This document shows, in pieces, positions 1 to 13,300 of a stretch of DNA of 64,000 bases. Position 1 is the first letter of the stretch. Every line of letters begins with the position of its first letter. The position numbers and the translations under genes were made by a program. Below the pieces are notes generated by a model, which ran no database searches, was not told the DNA's origin, and was given only the letters and a program-made list of their open reading frames with translations. The DNA comes from Psettodes erumei (Eukaryota; Chordata; Actinopteri; Pleuronectiformes; Psettodidae). The stretch covers positions 806,001-870,000 of the forward strand of contig JAFBJZ010000880.1 of assembly GCA_016785225.1 (NCBI GenBank), given 5' to 3'.

Positions 1-59
1 TTGTCAGGCATTTACACTAGCACACTGGACACCTGGACATCTCAACTGTTCATGATTGA

Positions 60-300
60 GCGACTGTGGCTCAGGAGGTAGCGCGAGGCTGCTGGTTCCA
101 TTCCTGGCTACCTCAAGTCTATATGTCAAAGTGTCCATGGGCAAGACACTGAACCACAAATTGTGTCATTGGTGTGTGAATGAGAAGTGCTTAAAGAATG
201 TAGAAGCACTTTGTGTGTGTGTGTGTGTGTGTGTGTGGGTGATTGTTGCTTGTAGTGTAAAAGCGCTTTTAATGGTAAATGCTCACAAGCATGGCAGAAG
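60..300 (+). repeat. tRNA-derived SINE with TG tract
   Basis: The 5' part has a tRNA-like pol III promoter: an A-box-like TGGCTCAGGAGGTAG near 67-81 and a B-box-like GGTTCCATTCC near 94-104. The following body, with a run like gggcaagacactgaacc, and a tail with aaagcgctttt match my memory of the widespread V-SINE type of fish SINE. A (TG)n run at about 212-237 interrupts the body. The family name is from memory and less certain than the SINE call. Confidence 0.7.
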
Positions 301-1780
301 AACACAAGGAGGTTTAGTGAATGACACTGACTGTGGTTAAGGAGACTGTCCTCACCAGAAAAAGCTAGAATTATAGCTGTTATACACAAAGATGTGTAGC
401 AGACAAGTAGTGTGACTGCTACACAAGTGCACAAGATCAAGCCAAGTCTCTTTTATTTAGGGGAAGAGAAAGAAAACACATCTGCATGCTGCTGGCTACA
501 CACTTACACACACACACTGGGATGGAAAAAGACGGCCAAACCAGCGCCCAGTGACCATGAATAGTTCCTTTGTCACTTTCGTTCTTCATCTGGAAAAATT
601 ATTTGCTGTGCTGTGGCCGGCACCTCACCCATCACCTACTTGTGTCAGAGAGGTTGTGAGAGCTTGTAAAGGTGAGTTTTGATTGGTCGGGTGCATCGTG
701 AAGTCAGGCACGTTTCTCAGCCAACAAGTCATGGCAACAGTTTATGACTGCACTCTCCTTGACTAACAGAGACTAAAATATTGTGAATAATGTACAAATA
801 GTCCATCTGTTGCACGCCTCTGAAGATAGTTCTTTATGACTGTTGGTTTGGGATTCTTGTCCTTCTTCAGCCAATCAGATGCCTTTCCTGATGTTGCTGC
901 ACAATGGGTAAGAATCAAAGGAAAGGAAAATAAATGTGTTTTTCCCTTTTAATATTGATAAAAATCTATTAACTGTACATCAAAATAAACACACTAACAT
1001 TATCTTATGTGATTTCAGCTGGACTATCACTTAAATTACAGTATCTACACCCAAGAAAAACTCAACCATAGAAGTTTCAAATGCGTGTATGGGCCCTTAT
1101 GAGAAACACTGCTTTCTGCAATGCTTTTTTAGTCACATTTGTCTACACGTTGGGTTGTCATGCAGTGCATTTTCATCGCGGTTTTTATTCAACATGTTTG
1201 CCCTGCATTTTGATCCACATCCTTCATCCACTGACCCCGTGTTGTCCTCCGGCCAGGCTCCAGCCTCTCTCACTTCCACCTCTGTCTGCATCCAAGAAGA
1301 ATAGCGTCTGCAGCCAGACCTCCTTAAACAGCAGAAAGACACGCTCGCATCCAGAGGCTGAGCCCTGTGGCGCTGAGGAGAAGATGAGGGCGGTGGAACT
1401 CCCACAGTGTCCAGCGGCTGGCTTCTTGGACAGACAGAGAGACCTGTTGGAGAAGGAGAGCAACAGAAGCCGACTAGGCTGGACTGCATTAGAGAACTGC
1501 CACACCGCCCAGTGGGTGAAACAGAAGCAAAAATACAGGAGCACCAGGCCCTGGTGATGGGAAACTTGATCCTGGGATGACTGAAAAAAATGTATACACT
1601 TTTTAAATGGTGCTGTAAATAAATAAATGAACAAATCTTGAAAATCTACGAGTATTTACTTCAACATAGCCATACATGTATCACACTAATCTCTCTAATG
1701 TGATGACTGGAAATTCCTCTCTTTAGCGAGGCTATTATTTATACTTGTGTAATTTTTGTCCCTAATTTATAGTTATTATT
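301..1780. other. Intergenic, no gene recognised
   Basis: No exon with recognisable protein similarity or a convincing splice pattern was found. Open frames around 1081-1557 overlap on both strands, have mixed composition and lack flanking splice sites, so they are treated as chance. A short AT-rich stretch with TAAATAAATAAATGAA lies near 1616-1630. Confidence 0.5.
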
Positions 1781-2830
1781 AAACGTTATACTATGACTTT
1801 TTTTGAGTTTTTACAACATACTATCCTATGACCCATTTTTTGCATTTTTAAGACATATTACGCTCTGATATTTTTATGCATTTTTACATATACATGTTTA
1901 TATATGTGTACATATATAATGTTTTATAATGTAATATATGTTTTATATACATATATATGTTTATATGACAAAACATTATACTAAGAAGTGTTAATGAAAT
2001 AATACTCTTCATCAAAGAATAGTGAGAGACATAGTAATAGAACTTAGCCACATACAGTAATGGAATGGTTCCAATACTGTTTTGCTTTTTATGACATACT
2101 ATACTCTGACCTTTTCTTGCATTTTAAATACATGTGTTATATTATACCATGACGTTTTTATAAAGCACTATTCTTTGATGGGTTTGTTTTTATGACATAT
2201 ACTATGCCCTTTTTTTTAGTTTTTATGACTTATGTCTGAGGGTTTTTTTTTCATTTTTACATCATACTATAAATTCCTTTTTTATTTGATGCCTCGCCAT
2301 ACTGTGACAGGTCCATGATGAAATTTCCCATGAAAGTAGCTGTACTACTACAGCTTGCAAGAGGTTTTTGATGCCTTATGAAGCTCTATAAATGACACAC
2401 TGAGTTTCAGGAGCTCAGATAGCTGAGTGCACACATCCCATAAACAGTTAGTCCAGGGTTCAATACCTGGGAAGCAATGTTTTCCCAACAGAATCTCACA
2501 ACTCCAGACTGGAAATTTCTAATGTTTTTTTTGCAACAAACTGAACTATGGTGTTTTTCACATTTTTATGAAAAACATTTTCAACATTTTTTTCACATGT
2601 TATGCTACGACTTTGTGTCTCATTTGTACAGCATATTACTTATGTAATATATATAATACATAAATATTAGACTTATACTATGAAGTGTGAAACGATATTC
2701 TTGGTGTATGTTCCATTTTTACGACATATCATACTCTTGCATTTTTAAGACAGTATATTATCTTTTTTTTTTAGTGAAAAACTGTACCATGATGTTTTTA
2801 ATGAGGGACAAAATAATCACATAAGCACAA
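1780..2830. repeat. AT-rich degenerate tandem repeat tract
   Basis: A loose unit resembling TTTTTATGACATACTATACTCTGACC, with T-runs and gcattttt, recurs many times: about 1785-1900, 2080-2290 and 2520-2830. Unit copies are diverged and irregularly spaced (very roughly 35-45 bp). The tract is interrupted by AT-dinucleotide runs at 1885-1965 and by a tRNA-like segment near 2410-2475. No coding potential is seen. Confidence 0.6.
2408..2478 (+). repeat. tRNA-like fragment (SINE head or tRNA pseudogene)
   Basis: The segment has an A-box-like TAGCTGAGTGCAC near 2428-2440 and a near-consensus B box GGGTTCAATACC near 2457-2468. That is the spacing of a tRNA gene or SINE promoter. The acceptor and anticodon arms do not pair convincingly, so this is not called as a functional tRNA. 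Confidence 0.5.
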
Positions 2831-2904
2831 ATAACATACATACATTCATTTAGTAATGTAAAATGCTATTTCTACATTTACTTACTTCTGTATTTCCACA
2901 TTTA

Positions 2905-3235
2905 CAGTTGCAAGAAAACGTATGTGAACCCTTTGGGATTATTTGGATTTCTGCATAAATTGGTCATAAAATATGTTCTGATCTTCAGTCACATCACTAG
3001 ACAATCACAGTCTGCTTAAACCAATACCGCACAAAAATTGTAAGTTTTCATGTTTTTATTGAACACAATACGTAAACATTCACAATGCAGGGTGGAAAAA
3101 ATATGTGAACCTTTGGATTTAATAACTGGTTGACCCTCCTTTGGCAGCAATAACCTCAACCAAATGTTTCCTGTAGTTGCAGATCAGACCTGCACAATGG
3201 TCAGGAGGAATTTTGGACCAGTCCTCTGTACTGTG
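2905..3235 (-). mobile_element. Tc1/mariner-like DNA transposon remnant
   Basis: The segment begins with a terminal-repeat-like run (acagttgcaagaaaacgtat) typical of a fish Tc1-type element. Read on the minus strand, about 3120-3205 encodes a transposase C-terminus of the form GLICNYRKHLVEVIAAKGG followed by STSY and a stop. Only this end is present; the catalytic DDE region is absent, so the copy is dead. Confidence 0.75.
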
Positions 3236-4270
3236 TATTTATTTCTCTATTTCTTTGCCCCAGCATGGAAGACTTGCAAAAACAACAATGTTATTGGCAA
3301 TGATCCCACACACAAAAAAGGGCTGATTGGGTGGTATTTGTAATGTCTGTCATCAGTGTTTTTCAATATCAGCCATATCAGTGACACATTGGAACAATTT
3401 TACTTAGTCTGGATCCAGCAGCTCTGCAGCAGCAACAAGGACCTTCTTAATGAGGTTGCAGTTCCTCGCTGAAACCTCATTCCCAGCTCACCCACCACAC
3501 ACACAAAAGAAACAAAACCACATTGTCTCTGTCAGAATTCAGCCTTGTGAAGGCTGCTTGTTTGGTCCCCAAACTCCACCAAAAAGTGTTAACATTATCC
3601 AAGAACATTTGTCCTGGCAACTCATTCAGTTTACATCTTTTCAGCTGTAATGATGTTGGAGATGTTCCTTTTTATCACTGTCCCAGCAAACTAGGCACAC
3701 TGGCTTATCTTTTACTTCAACAAAAAAATTTGGATATGTTAGTCTACTATTTTATGTGATTTGGTTTTATCACAGAAAGAACTAATTGCTGTCATGAGAC
3801 TTTTTTTTGATTGCCAAATTGTCTCATGGACCAGATGAAAATGTCTCACAGGCCACATCTTGTCTGGAGGTTGGACACCACCCACCCTTGCTGTAGACTG
3901 TATGCAGAAATCCCAGTCACTTTGTGTACTGAAGTGGATGTCATGTTTCTGGGGCACATACACAAGGCCTCGGCAGCTAAAACTAAAGCCACATTCATGT
4001 TAGTGCACCACTTAGTGACATGAGAAAGTCTTGTTCTGTTTCTGCTGAGTAAACTGACCCTTTAGCTTGACTTTCCAAGCACGAGGAACTGCTGTTTTTC
4101 AGATGACAACATCTACGTGCTTATTTCCATAATGCCTTTTTTGGAGTTCTCTCACTTGAGTCTGCTATCTGGTTCTTTCAAATTGGGGCAAGAGAAACTA
4201 AAGGAGAGCTTCCGCTCTCCAAACTTCCACAAATGTTTGGGAATGAATGAATTCAGAATGAATGTGGGCC
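3236..4270. other. Intergenic, no gene recognised
   Basis: Nothing supportable was found. Short overlapping frames occur on both strands without splice context. The stretch probably contains decayed transposon sequence continuing from the Tc1-like remnant, but no boundary can be set. Confidence 0.4.
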
Positions 4271-4274
4271 TATG

Positions 4275-4412
4275 GAGCAGCACCAATCAGTCAATAAAAG
4301 GAGTGCCAGGAGTGTCAATCACTGATAAGCAGTCAGTCACTACCAATGCAAGCACATAAGTGGTGATTGATACTCCAGGCCCTCCCCCTACGGGCTCTGA
4401 TTGGTGCTGCTG
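4275..4412. repeat. Foldback (MITE-like) element
   Basis: GCAGCACCAATCAG at 4277-4290 is the exact reverse complement of CTGATTGGTGCTGC at 4397-4410. Inner sequence pairs imperfectly as well: ggagtgccaggagtgtcaatcac near 4300-4322 against the strand around 4360-4385. The whole 135-bp unit could fold on itself. No clear target-site duplication was identified. Confidence 0.6.
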
Positions 4413-6010
4413 ACTATGCCACAACAGATTCTTGCAAACGGCATTACAGCACAAGGCAGAACCAGAAGAGCTTTTGTTTTCTTTCACGGATTGACTTTCT
4501 TATGAACTACCATCAGTGATCATTTTAGCAAATATGACTAAAAGCTCTTCTTATTTCCCTACTGCTTTATGCTTTAAGCCCACTTCACAGCATTCTCCAC
4601 CTTGGTTTTATTTTTATGGAGCAACAGGCTGATCACCATGAATCACAACACAGCTGGACCAAGCTGAAATTTCCGGCCTCGTATGCAACAAGTGTAACTT
4701 TCTGTTTTGTTTTAATACTTGTAACATCTGTTTTAGTCATCAAGGATGGTGTAGTGTTGCCAATGTACACCCTGTTAATGCTATCATCATTTAATCATCA
4801 TATACAGTATGAGCAAAATTCTAGTAGTTTATGGGTAACTCCCTCGAAAGGGAAAAAAGGACAAAGTGGTTTTTCATCTCAATTCTGAAACTACAATAAA
4901 ATTTAGGCTTTTTTGTTTTGACACAGCAGGCTCTCTGTAGATCAGCTCTGGCGGGACCAAGCCTAGGATTTTCAGGCATCTTCAAAAACCAGACCAAAAG
5001 AAACCTTGTGAAGAACGGGAAAAAGCTGTGAAACAATGTGAGGAACATTTACAGCTGAAGTTGCTCTCATCATGGAAAGTGACGAAAAATGCCGTTGCTG
5101 TTCAACTGCGATTACCGTCATTAGCAAACTAGAAAAACAGCTGAATTTCCTGAGAATTACTCCAGTAGAGTTTTCTGTTTAGTCGGTCACCTCTTGAATC
5201 CAATTCCTGCTCTCCTTTGGCAGTGACCCAGATTACTGCTTCCTGTCAGGCAGCAGCTAACTGCTCTCAGCCCAGATGTCATGTGCAACTGGATGCACGA
5301 ATGCCATAATAATTCAGCAACTCGTGTTGCACTTACCAGCCTTTTTTGAGCTTTCAGCTGCATCTTATAGTCTTTATGAACAACACAAGGTCCATAATTA
5401 GGTTACATGATGACAACTGAGCAAGATCCAGTCACTATTTATTATTCATTTATTATTAATGTTATATTTATTATTACCTAACAAACAAAATCCCTTTTCT
5501 TTCCAGGAAGGGCCGGAGGAAGCGGCTTACGGATAAAAGGATATGAGGATTTGTGGAATCTGGACCCACTAAAGTGGCAGAAAATAATTGATTGAATGGA
5601 ATAAAAAAAGAATTAATTAAATGATTTCGTTCAGTTGCTGCAACCCACCTATCTTTATTTTAAGATCCCCACTGTATTGAGGGTAGTTTAGATTGTTTAG
5701 GAAAAAAAATCAACCACAGCAGAATGAGCTTTCCATATCAGAAAGATAAAAGGTGGTCAGTTTAAATAGTTTTCAGATTAGATAGATATAGACATATTTA
5801 GATAGGATTTTAACAGTATTAGATTCAGTTCAATTGAAGCAGTTGGTTAAACACTGGTTAAAGTCCACACCCAACCACAGACTTCAGTGCAGTATCACTC
5901 TTTAAACTGCTCCACAACACATTTGGCTTAGCAACCTCTGCGTGAGCAGGGTCACATCCTGCCTCGACTTGTACACTGACTGCTGACCACTGAAGAGTCA
6001 ACACACATCA
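4413..6010. other. Intergenic, downstream of the RGS gene
   Basis: No gene is recognised. The stretch holds AT-rich sequence near 5440-5480 and 5590-5640, and no intact repeat family that can be named. It ends at the inferred poly(A) site of the minus-strand RGS gene. Confidence 0.4.
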
Positions 6011-6011
6011 G

Positions 6012-7341
6012 ACATACCAAAAACAGATTTTATTTTGTCCTCTTCAAAACTCTCAAAGCCTCATGTTCTTCTCTTTCTTTGTGTTCTTCTTAGCTACTTT
6101 CCACAAGACCGACATTTAAGGAAATGGTACTCAAAATACTCATTACAAATAACCTACTACGATTACCAATTGTGTACTGAGGCTATTGTCTGCTGTAATA
6201 GCAGGAGCAGAGACTGGACTCAACTTCCCTGTAGCTGTATAGTTATTTTACCAGATTCAGAGTCACTGTGCTCAGATCCATTTGCCATGTACAGTAAATA
6301 ACCCATGTAGCACTTTGACCTTTTGGGCAAAGAGCTCGTTTTCGCTGAACTTGTTTTTCCTTCCTGTCAGCAGAGGGAACACTTATTGGACCATGGGGAC
6401 ATCAGCTGCTTACAAGGAAGACGTTTAATGGTTGAAATGAGAGCTGCATAGTTTCACAGGTCATGTAAAGTGAAGGAGAAGAAAAGAAGAAAACGGCCTC
6501 AACTGTGTTTTTCTTTTCCAAATCCTCATGGGCAAACACTACCGCTGCTGCTCAAAGCCAACAGGCCAAATAAAGGAATAGTTTAATGTTCCAAAAAAGT
6601 TTTGCTTATTTGACTTGTCTTGTTTTTTTAGATGGCATGAAAGGATCCTTATCCAAGAGTCATCACGTGGTTAGCTTAGCTTAGCATACCAGCCTAGCAC
6701 CTAGCAACACTCAACATAACAAAGTTAAAAGGTTACCAATTAACGTGCTATAATGCACTTGTTAAATCTCCACCCCAACAAAAGGGGAATTTTAAAAAGG
6801 AAAGAACAATTGCGATATATTAGGGTTTCATTTCTCAGCAACCAACAGTTTAACCATCCATATGCAGCTGATACAGCCTGTTAGCACAGATTTTGGTGTT
6901 CATACAGACTGGATGGGGAAAAAAAAGCCCCAGAAAAAGAGAACACATACCATATAAATAACTCAACCTTAGAGATGTTGGCAGGTGTATTTTTGAACCA
7001 TCTCTTTCCCCATTTCTCTGGTCTTTAAGCTAAACTATGGCTCCTGAATCCAGGTCAGTACTGAACACAGACATGAGTATTAATCTGAACATCTCACTGA
7101 ATTTATTTCCCAAAATGTTGATCCTCTATTTAAACTGATTTACATTTCTACATACAGTGTCCAACAGGCATCAATATTAGCTCCCGATATGTCTTTTACA
7201 CACACTTCCTACACAACAGCTCTGTCTTTTGAAGACATATGCATTTTTATGACTTAGAGTGATAAGCAAATCTGTAACAGGAAAAACCAGTGAGCCACTG
7301 TTGCTCCTCCTGAGTCCAGGTGTGTCATCAACAGGCGGTTT
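6012..7341 (-). other. Inferred 3' UTR of the RGS gene
   Basis: The region follows the RGS stop codon on the minus strand. A TTTATT at 6028-6033 reads AATAAA on the minus strand and would place cleavage near 6012. The extent is inferred from this signal only. A dispersed fish repeat lies inside it at about 6575-6890. Confidence 0.45.
6575..6890. repeat. Dispersed percomorph repeat (TTAGCTTAGCTTAGCAT type)
   Basis: The segment opens with ggaatagtttaatgttcc and contains gttagcttagcttagcat, then accaattaacgtgctataat. I recall this order of motifs from a very common interspersed repeat of percomorph genomes. This copy is diverged, and no pol III boxes are assigned. Confidence 0.6.
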
Positions 7342-10300
7342 CTAGTCGGCCTCTCTGAGTAAGGAGAGGTAGACGGTGGACTGGAGGAAGCGGGGATAAC
7401 AGTCTGTGTCCAGGAGTGAGTAGATGCGTTTCTGTGCGTGGGATAGGGAGGTGTGAGAGGGAGCCTGCAGCAGCTGGATGGTCAGGTCTCGGGTTTTACT
7501 GTCCAGGTTCACCTACAACAACACAACACGGTCACTGCATCTTGAACTGCATCTTGAACATATTTCTGTGTTGAGAACTACCAAAGTCAACAAGGAACCA
7601 TCTTGGCGAAAAAAAAAATATTTTAATTTAATTATTAGTACATTAATTTTTCAGTGTGTCCCTCATCCCATCTGCTAACATGGAGAGGGTGGGGTTTATG
7701 GCCTATACTGCAGCCAGCCATGTGATGTTTTGGCTTCACTTTTGAGGATCTTTATTACAAACATCCTCAAAAGTGAAGACAAAAAGATGGACAAGTATGG
7801 GCTCTACATATTTGTCTATCTTCATAAACAGCCACTGGATTGGACACTGTCACTGTCATCAAAACACAGACCTACACAGTACAGATGAAGTGGAACACAC
7901 TTCAGGCAATTAACTCTTAACACCTGAAGATGATGTTTTTAATAAACTTCATACCCTAATGGCGAACTACTTGACATTTTCTTTACATGTCAAGATTTGA
8001 GGGGTTTTAGGAGGAAATCAGATGTCTTGGAAATTGGAGGGAAATTCAATGTACAGTATGTCTTAACATTTGGAGCATCCAATTAATGATCAATATTAAA
8101 GATGTGAATACTCGCTGGTAAGCAGGTGCCTACCTCCCGAGGGGCACCTGGTTGGATGTAGGTGGCACAGATGTCCTTTGCCCTCCTCTGCAGGCTGAAG
8201 TTGTTGGACGAGTGTTTGTACTGCTCACAGGCCAGATAGAACTGCAGATTCTCCTCGCTGAACTCAGAGCGCAGGAATGCTCCAAACACCGAAACAGCAG
8301 CTGAGCGGAGGAGGAGGAGGAAGATAAGTGGACTTTACCTCACCACGCTACATCACAACACCCACACACTTAATGCTGACGTGACAATCCCTCGGCCTAA
8401 TAAGGACGGGCACACACGCAGAGCTGGCAGCAGCAGGGTTTCACAGGTTCATTGTAAAAACCAAGCACACACCCATCAACTCTAGACTTTGAGCCGCGGC
8501 TTGTTTTTTTCAACTGAGGTATCAAACATGACCGAATGCTTTGTGCAGGGGAAGGCTGTAAAACTGCTGACGCCACACACACACAACACTGTCACAGTTC
8601 ACACGCGTCAGCTGCAAGGAGATAGCGCTCCGATTTAGCATGGCACTGAAAAGAAGGCCGAGTCACACAGAGGTCAGTCCTCGGGCATGCTCTGAGTGCA
8701 GAGCATGCAAAGAGTCCCCATATAGAGGTTTAAGTGCACCAAGCTCTGCTTCACATCAGATATAATGGTAAAATACAAAATCTGACTGCCAGGAATACAG
8801 CTGAGGATGTCATGTCAAATAGGTAAAAAGGTCAGTTCATTTCATATACACTGATATGAGACTTATTCACAGTAATGCTACCAAACTTAACACATGAACA
8901 CATTCTTCCTCTTTCAACATTTCCCCAAATTTTAAATTTGACCTTTCATGTACATTTCTCAACTGGTCATAAAAAACTAAATGTAAAATTATGGAAGCTT
9001 ATTCTCCTGACATGTAGCAAATATTACTTTTTATTCTTATTAGGATCAGGTGTTAGCTATATTAATATTATTATCATGAAAGCATCAAGACAGTGTCCCC
9101 CCAGATGGCTCAAAATGTGTGTTTTTTCACCCTCTCTCACAATGGTGAAGAATCCTTCAAAAATGTCCTGGATCCAGATCACTTTACAATGTAATGGTTT
9201 CCAAGTTAGACCAAGAGCTACCTCTGGGAAAACAAATAAATAATAATAATAATAATAATATAATAAATAAAGTGTAAATCTGTCCATTAGTTTTTGTGTA
9301 ATCTTGCAAACCAACAGAGTGTTCTCTGTGCCTGCACACTTTCAGCACAAGTTAGCAAAAGTTACATAGTCTGGTGAGGAAACACATCAGTGCGCTGCAC
9401 TGTAGCAATGACAGACATGGTTCATCATTACGATGCAAATGCACACACACACATACACACACATGCATGCACGCATGCACGCACACACACCCCCAGTGTG
9501 TCGACACCTGAGTACAGTAAAAAAGACACTGTATACAGTATTGGAGTATTTGTGAGGTGTCTTCAAAGGTTTATGTCAGTGGGAACCACTTAGCTTGGGG
9601 CTGAGAGCCACAGGCAGAGGAGGAAAGTTGGAAAATATTCTGAGATGGACAGTTCTGTATGTATGAATGTATTTCCATAAAAAAACCAATGTATTTGACA
9701 ATTCAATAAAGTAGATGATCTATGATAAATTCTTATTTTCTAGGGCTGTACCTTTTATTTTCTATATTAGTGCAAATCTTTGTTACTTCATTTATTTGAG
9801 GGAACGAGATTAAAATAAAAAGCTTGTGACAAAGAGAAGACAAAACCAGCATCTTGTAAACAATAGGAAACTGATCTGAATACAGTCTCAACAACTCATG
9901 TTAAACCCAATACTAACCAGAAAATAAACACTATAAGCAGCCTCCCTCCACAAGGCAGTAAGACAACGATGGATTGACACCACACACACATGCTGGCTTG
10001 AGCTGCATCTCCTCTCCCAGCCCCGCTACCACCTGCTGCAGGAGGGTGGTGCCTGGAGGAGCACAGGAGAGGGAGCCGACCCTCTAACTACCTGTATAGA
10101 CTTGCTTGGATATACTATACCACTGATGGTTTTTGTTTTCAAAAGCCCCGTTCAGACTGGATTCATATTGAAAGAGAATGCGAGGTGAGAAAAATATTCC
10201 CCTTGCTCTCCCTGTGTAATTAGACGCATCACTGTAAACTTCATTTAGCCACAACACGCTGTCCATTTAGCTCACTCTGCATCATTCAGTTGAAAGAGGG

Positions 10301-13300
10301 TGAGCTCACATAGCAGCAGTACTTGTGGGCTCTGGTTCTGCTAATGGCTTTTCTTCTTTCTGTCTCCTTGGTGGGGCTAACAGATGCTGTCTGCTGCAAA
10401 TGGCCTTGTATCTGGTTGGAAAAAGCTTTTTCCTGTTCTTCCATTAAAAGCCACAAATGTTATACTGTGAGAGTTGATCAAATTCAATGACAGGACACAC
10501 AGAGCCATCTTAAATCTCAGCTGTATCTTGTTTTTGACTGGACTTTAGAAATGGGGCTACAATTATGTTAGTATTATGTTGTAATTTCAGATTCTTCTGT
10601 CCTGTTAACAACATCATACCAGTTATACCAGGCTTCCTGTCTGGTGGACACATATGTCCTTCAAAAGCTCTTCACAGGTCAGATCTGATACAGAAAGCCT
10701 GAACCCAGGGTGCATGAATTCATATTCAAAGAAGACTTGATTTGAAAGTGAGCCCAGAACAAACAGATTAAATCCAATTCCATCCGAGGATTGTCACAAT
10801 TCCAAAACACTTAATACTTATGAAGGACAAAAAAATGGTTAATAAATTAAATGTAGAAATAGTATTTTACATTGCTAAATTGGGCTATTTATTCATTCAA
10901 TTATTTATGTATGTCATAAAAACTCAAAAAATGTCATAGTGTATGTCCTCAAACCGCAAACAACTTCATAGCGTTTTTCCAAATGCTATAGCATTACTTA
11001 TCTTAGACAAGACTAAGATAGATAGATAGATTACTCATCCCTGAAGGGAAATTATGTAAATTTGTTTACTTATTTATTTACTTATTATTTATTACATTTT
11101 TGGCCCTCATAAAACAGAACCAAATCTTGTAATACAGTGGATCCTGACCAGAGACAGGCCTGAGTCAGATCCTGGGTTGGGCAAACGTGGGAATTTTGAC
11201 TATTTACTAAGAGTTTTTTAAAAAATAAAAAAATCCCAAAAATATATTTGGGCCAGTTTGCTTTTACATGAACTGATGAACTGACCTCCTTTTTTAAGAA
11301 TTGTGACTAAGATGGAACACTTTCCAGTGTTAACATAAATCTGTCAGCATTATCTGTTGGAAGGACCATGAAAAGAGACACAATCTCTCAATGACCTCAA
11401 ACATCTCTTTGACATTTCTGTGCTGACACTTCTTGTTACTGATCAGCCAACGCAGATACACAGATACACACAGTATCTGTGGTAATCTAATCCTGCCCAG
11501 TACTGTATTTCAACTTGGCAAGTGTATTATTGCAGCTCCATTAGCTACAGAGAAGAAGCTTGAAGACGTGTACTTGGCGGTGATGCCATCATGTGACATC
11601 ATGTCTAGATACGACGTTAACGTCACAATGCTGGTTCTCAATTTCACACAGACTGTGATTTGGCTCTGTTGCTTCCTCCTTTATCAGCATAAAAGGCAGA
11701 ACAACAATGCCCCCCCCACCACCACCACCACCACCCCCATGACGTGTTCATACCTTTTATACTGACTGGTAAGGCAGGGTAAAGGTACAACATTCCTGCC
11801 GTGAACAGGCCAGGTAAAGGGGCTTTTAATTCAAGTTAATTCAAAGTCTCAGCAAGTTTCTCTTCATACTGTGGTGAAGTGAAAGGACGCCTGTGGTCCT
11901 CAGTAGTAATTCTGATGACCACATGCAGAAACACTGTCATATCTGAAGAAGAGAAGACAAGCATTCTGTGGCATTCAAACTATCCTGTATTGCTGCCTGA
12001 GTTATCAGAGGGTTTCATCAGGGCTTGTTCACACTTGGTTAATATGACAACATGAACATGTCTTTAGACACTGGAGGATACTAAAACACACAAACAGAGA
12101 CAATAGCAGCAAGAATCTTTGTGTGCAGATGTGCAGGTTTCCAAATCACACAATGTTGCAGCCATAATTCTTGTTAATGTCACTCTGGTCAAACATCCTC
12201 TTGCTGGAGAGCCTTTTAAAACAAGTCCGTTATAGTCTCAGTGTTTACCATCTGTTCTATTCATAGAAGCAGCAAGGCTGAGGGAAGTGCTGTTTTTTTT
12301 GGGCTTTACTGCACAGTACACAGTAACCAGTGATGTCAACTCAGATGTTGACATCACTCCAGTGACTGATGAAACCAGATAAAACCAGAGGGAACTTAAG
12401 ACAGATTTGACTTTTCGTTGCACCAACATTTCCTCAAGGCAGAAGTGATCAGTCAGTAAAATGTCAGGGGGCAGAGTTCTGATGAGAAAGATGAAAAGTG
12501 CAAGGGTAAAAAACCCCCCAAAAAACCCAAAATGTATCATCATATGAAATCAGCTTAAGGTAACATTTGGAGGTTCAGTTGCTATAAAGCAAAAATGCTG
12601 TATGTGTACTGTGCCTAATGCAAACATGTTGAATTTGAAAAGCCTTATTGTATGTTTTAGTCTGAATTGCTTACATTGGCTCAGGCCTTCTTTTTTATTG
12701 GCATATTGCTCCCTTTATTGGCACTTTTATCAGGTTATTGTCATCATTGCCACCAACTGTTTCAATTCTTGGAATGAATATTATGTCAATACTGATTGTA
12801 GTACAGACAAGGAGGGGACCACTCATCAAAACATTGCTCTGCAGCGCCATCAGTAACACCCATTTCCTCCACTAGCATGGTTTTGGACAGGTGGTACCTC
12901 GATTCATATGCCATGGCACGGGCCTGTCAAATCCCTCTGGATGCAGTGTTTAATTCAATTGTCATTCAGTGATTATGAATATGAACCTCTCTCCTGGTCC
13001 AAAATGACAAAAATAGCAGACCAAGCCTTCATGGCTGCTGAGGAAACGATTATGTCATTCTCAGTCATTTGGGAGATTGTTACTTCTTGTTAATAAACGA
13101 GCAGCAGCACACAGGTTTCTGTTCATACTGCACTGGTTCAATTTAGTAAATTTCAATAACTTTGTGTGTATGTGTGTAGATCAAGGTCGGTTGAAGAAAT
13201 GCATCACCACATGTACCGTTGCAGGTATGTGGACATGGAAAGCATATGTAACTAAAGTATGGTATGCAAGTAAATTATAATTTGTAATTTTGCTGACAAT

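Noticed and set aside
1081..1557. 158-aa plus-strand open frame with overlapping frames on the minus strand
   Set aside because: No recognised domain, no splice sites or poly(A) context, and equal-sized frames on both strands indicate chance.
2408..2478. Functional tRNA gene
   Set aside because: A and B boxes are present, but the acceptor stem and anticodon arm do not form, and the segment is embedded in repeat sequence.
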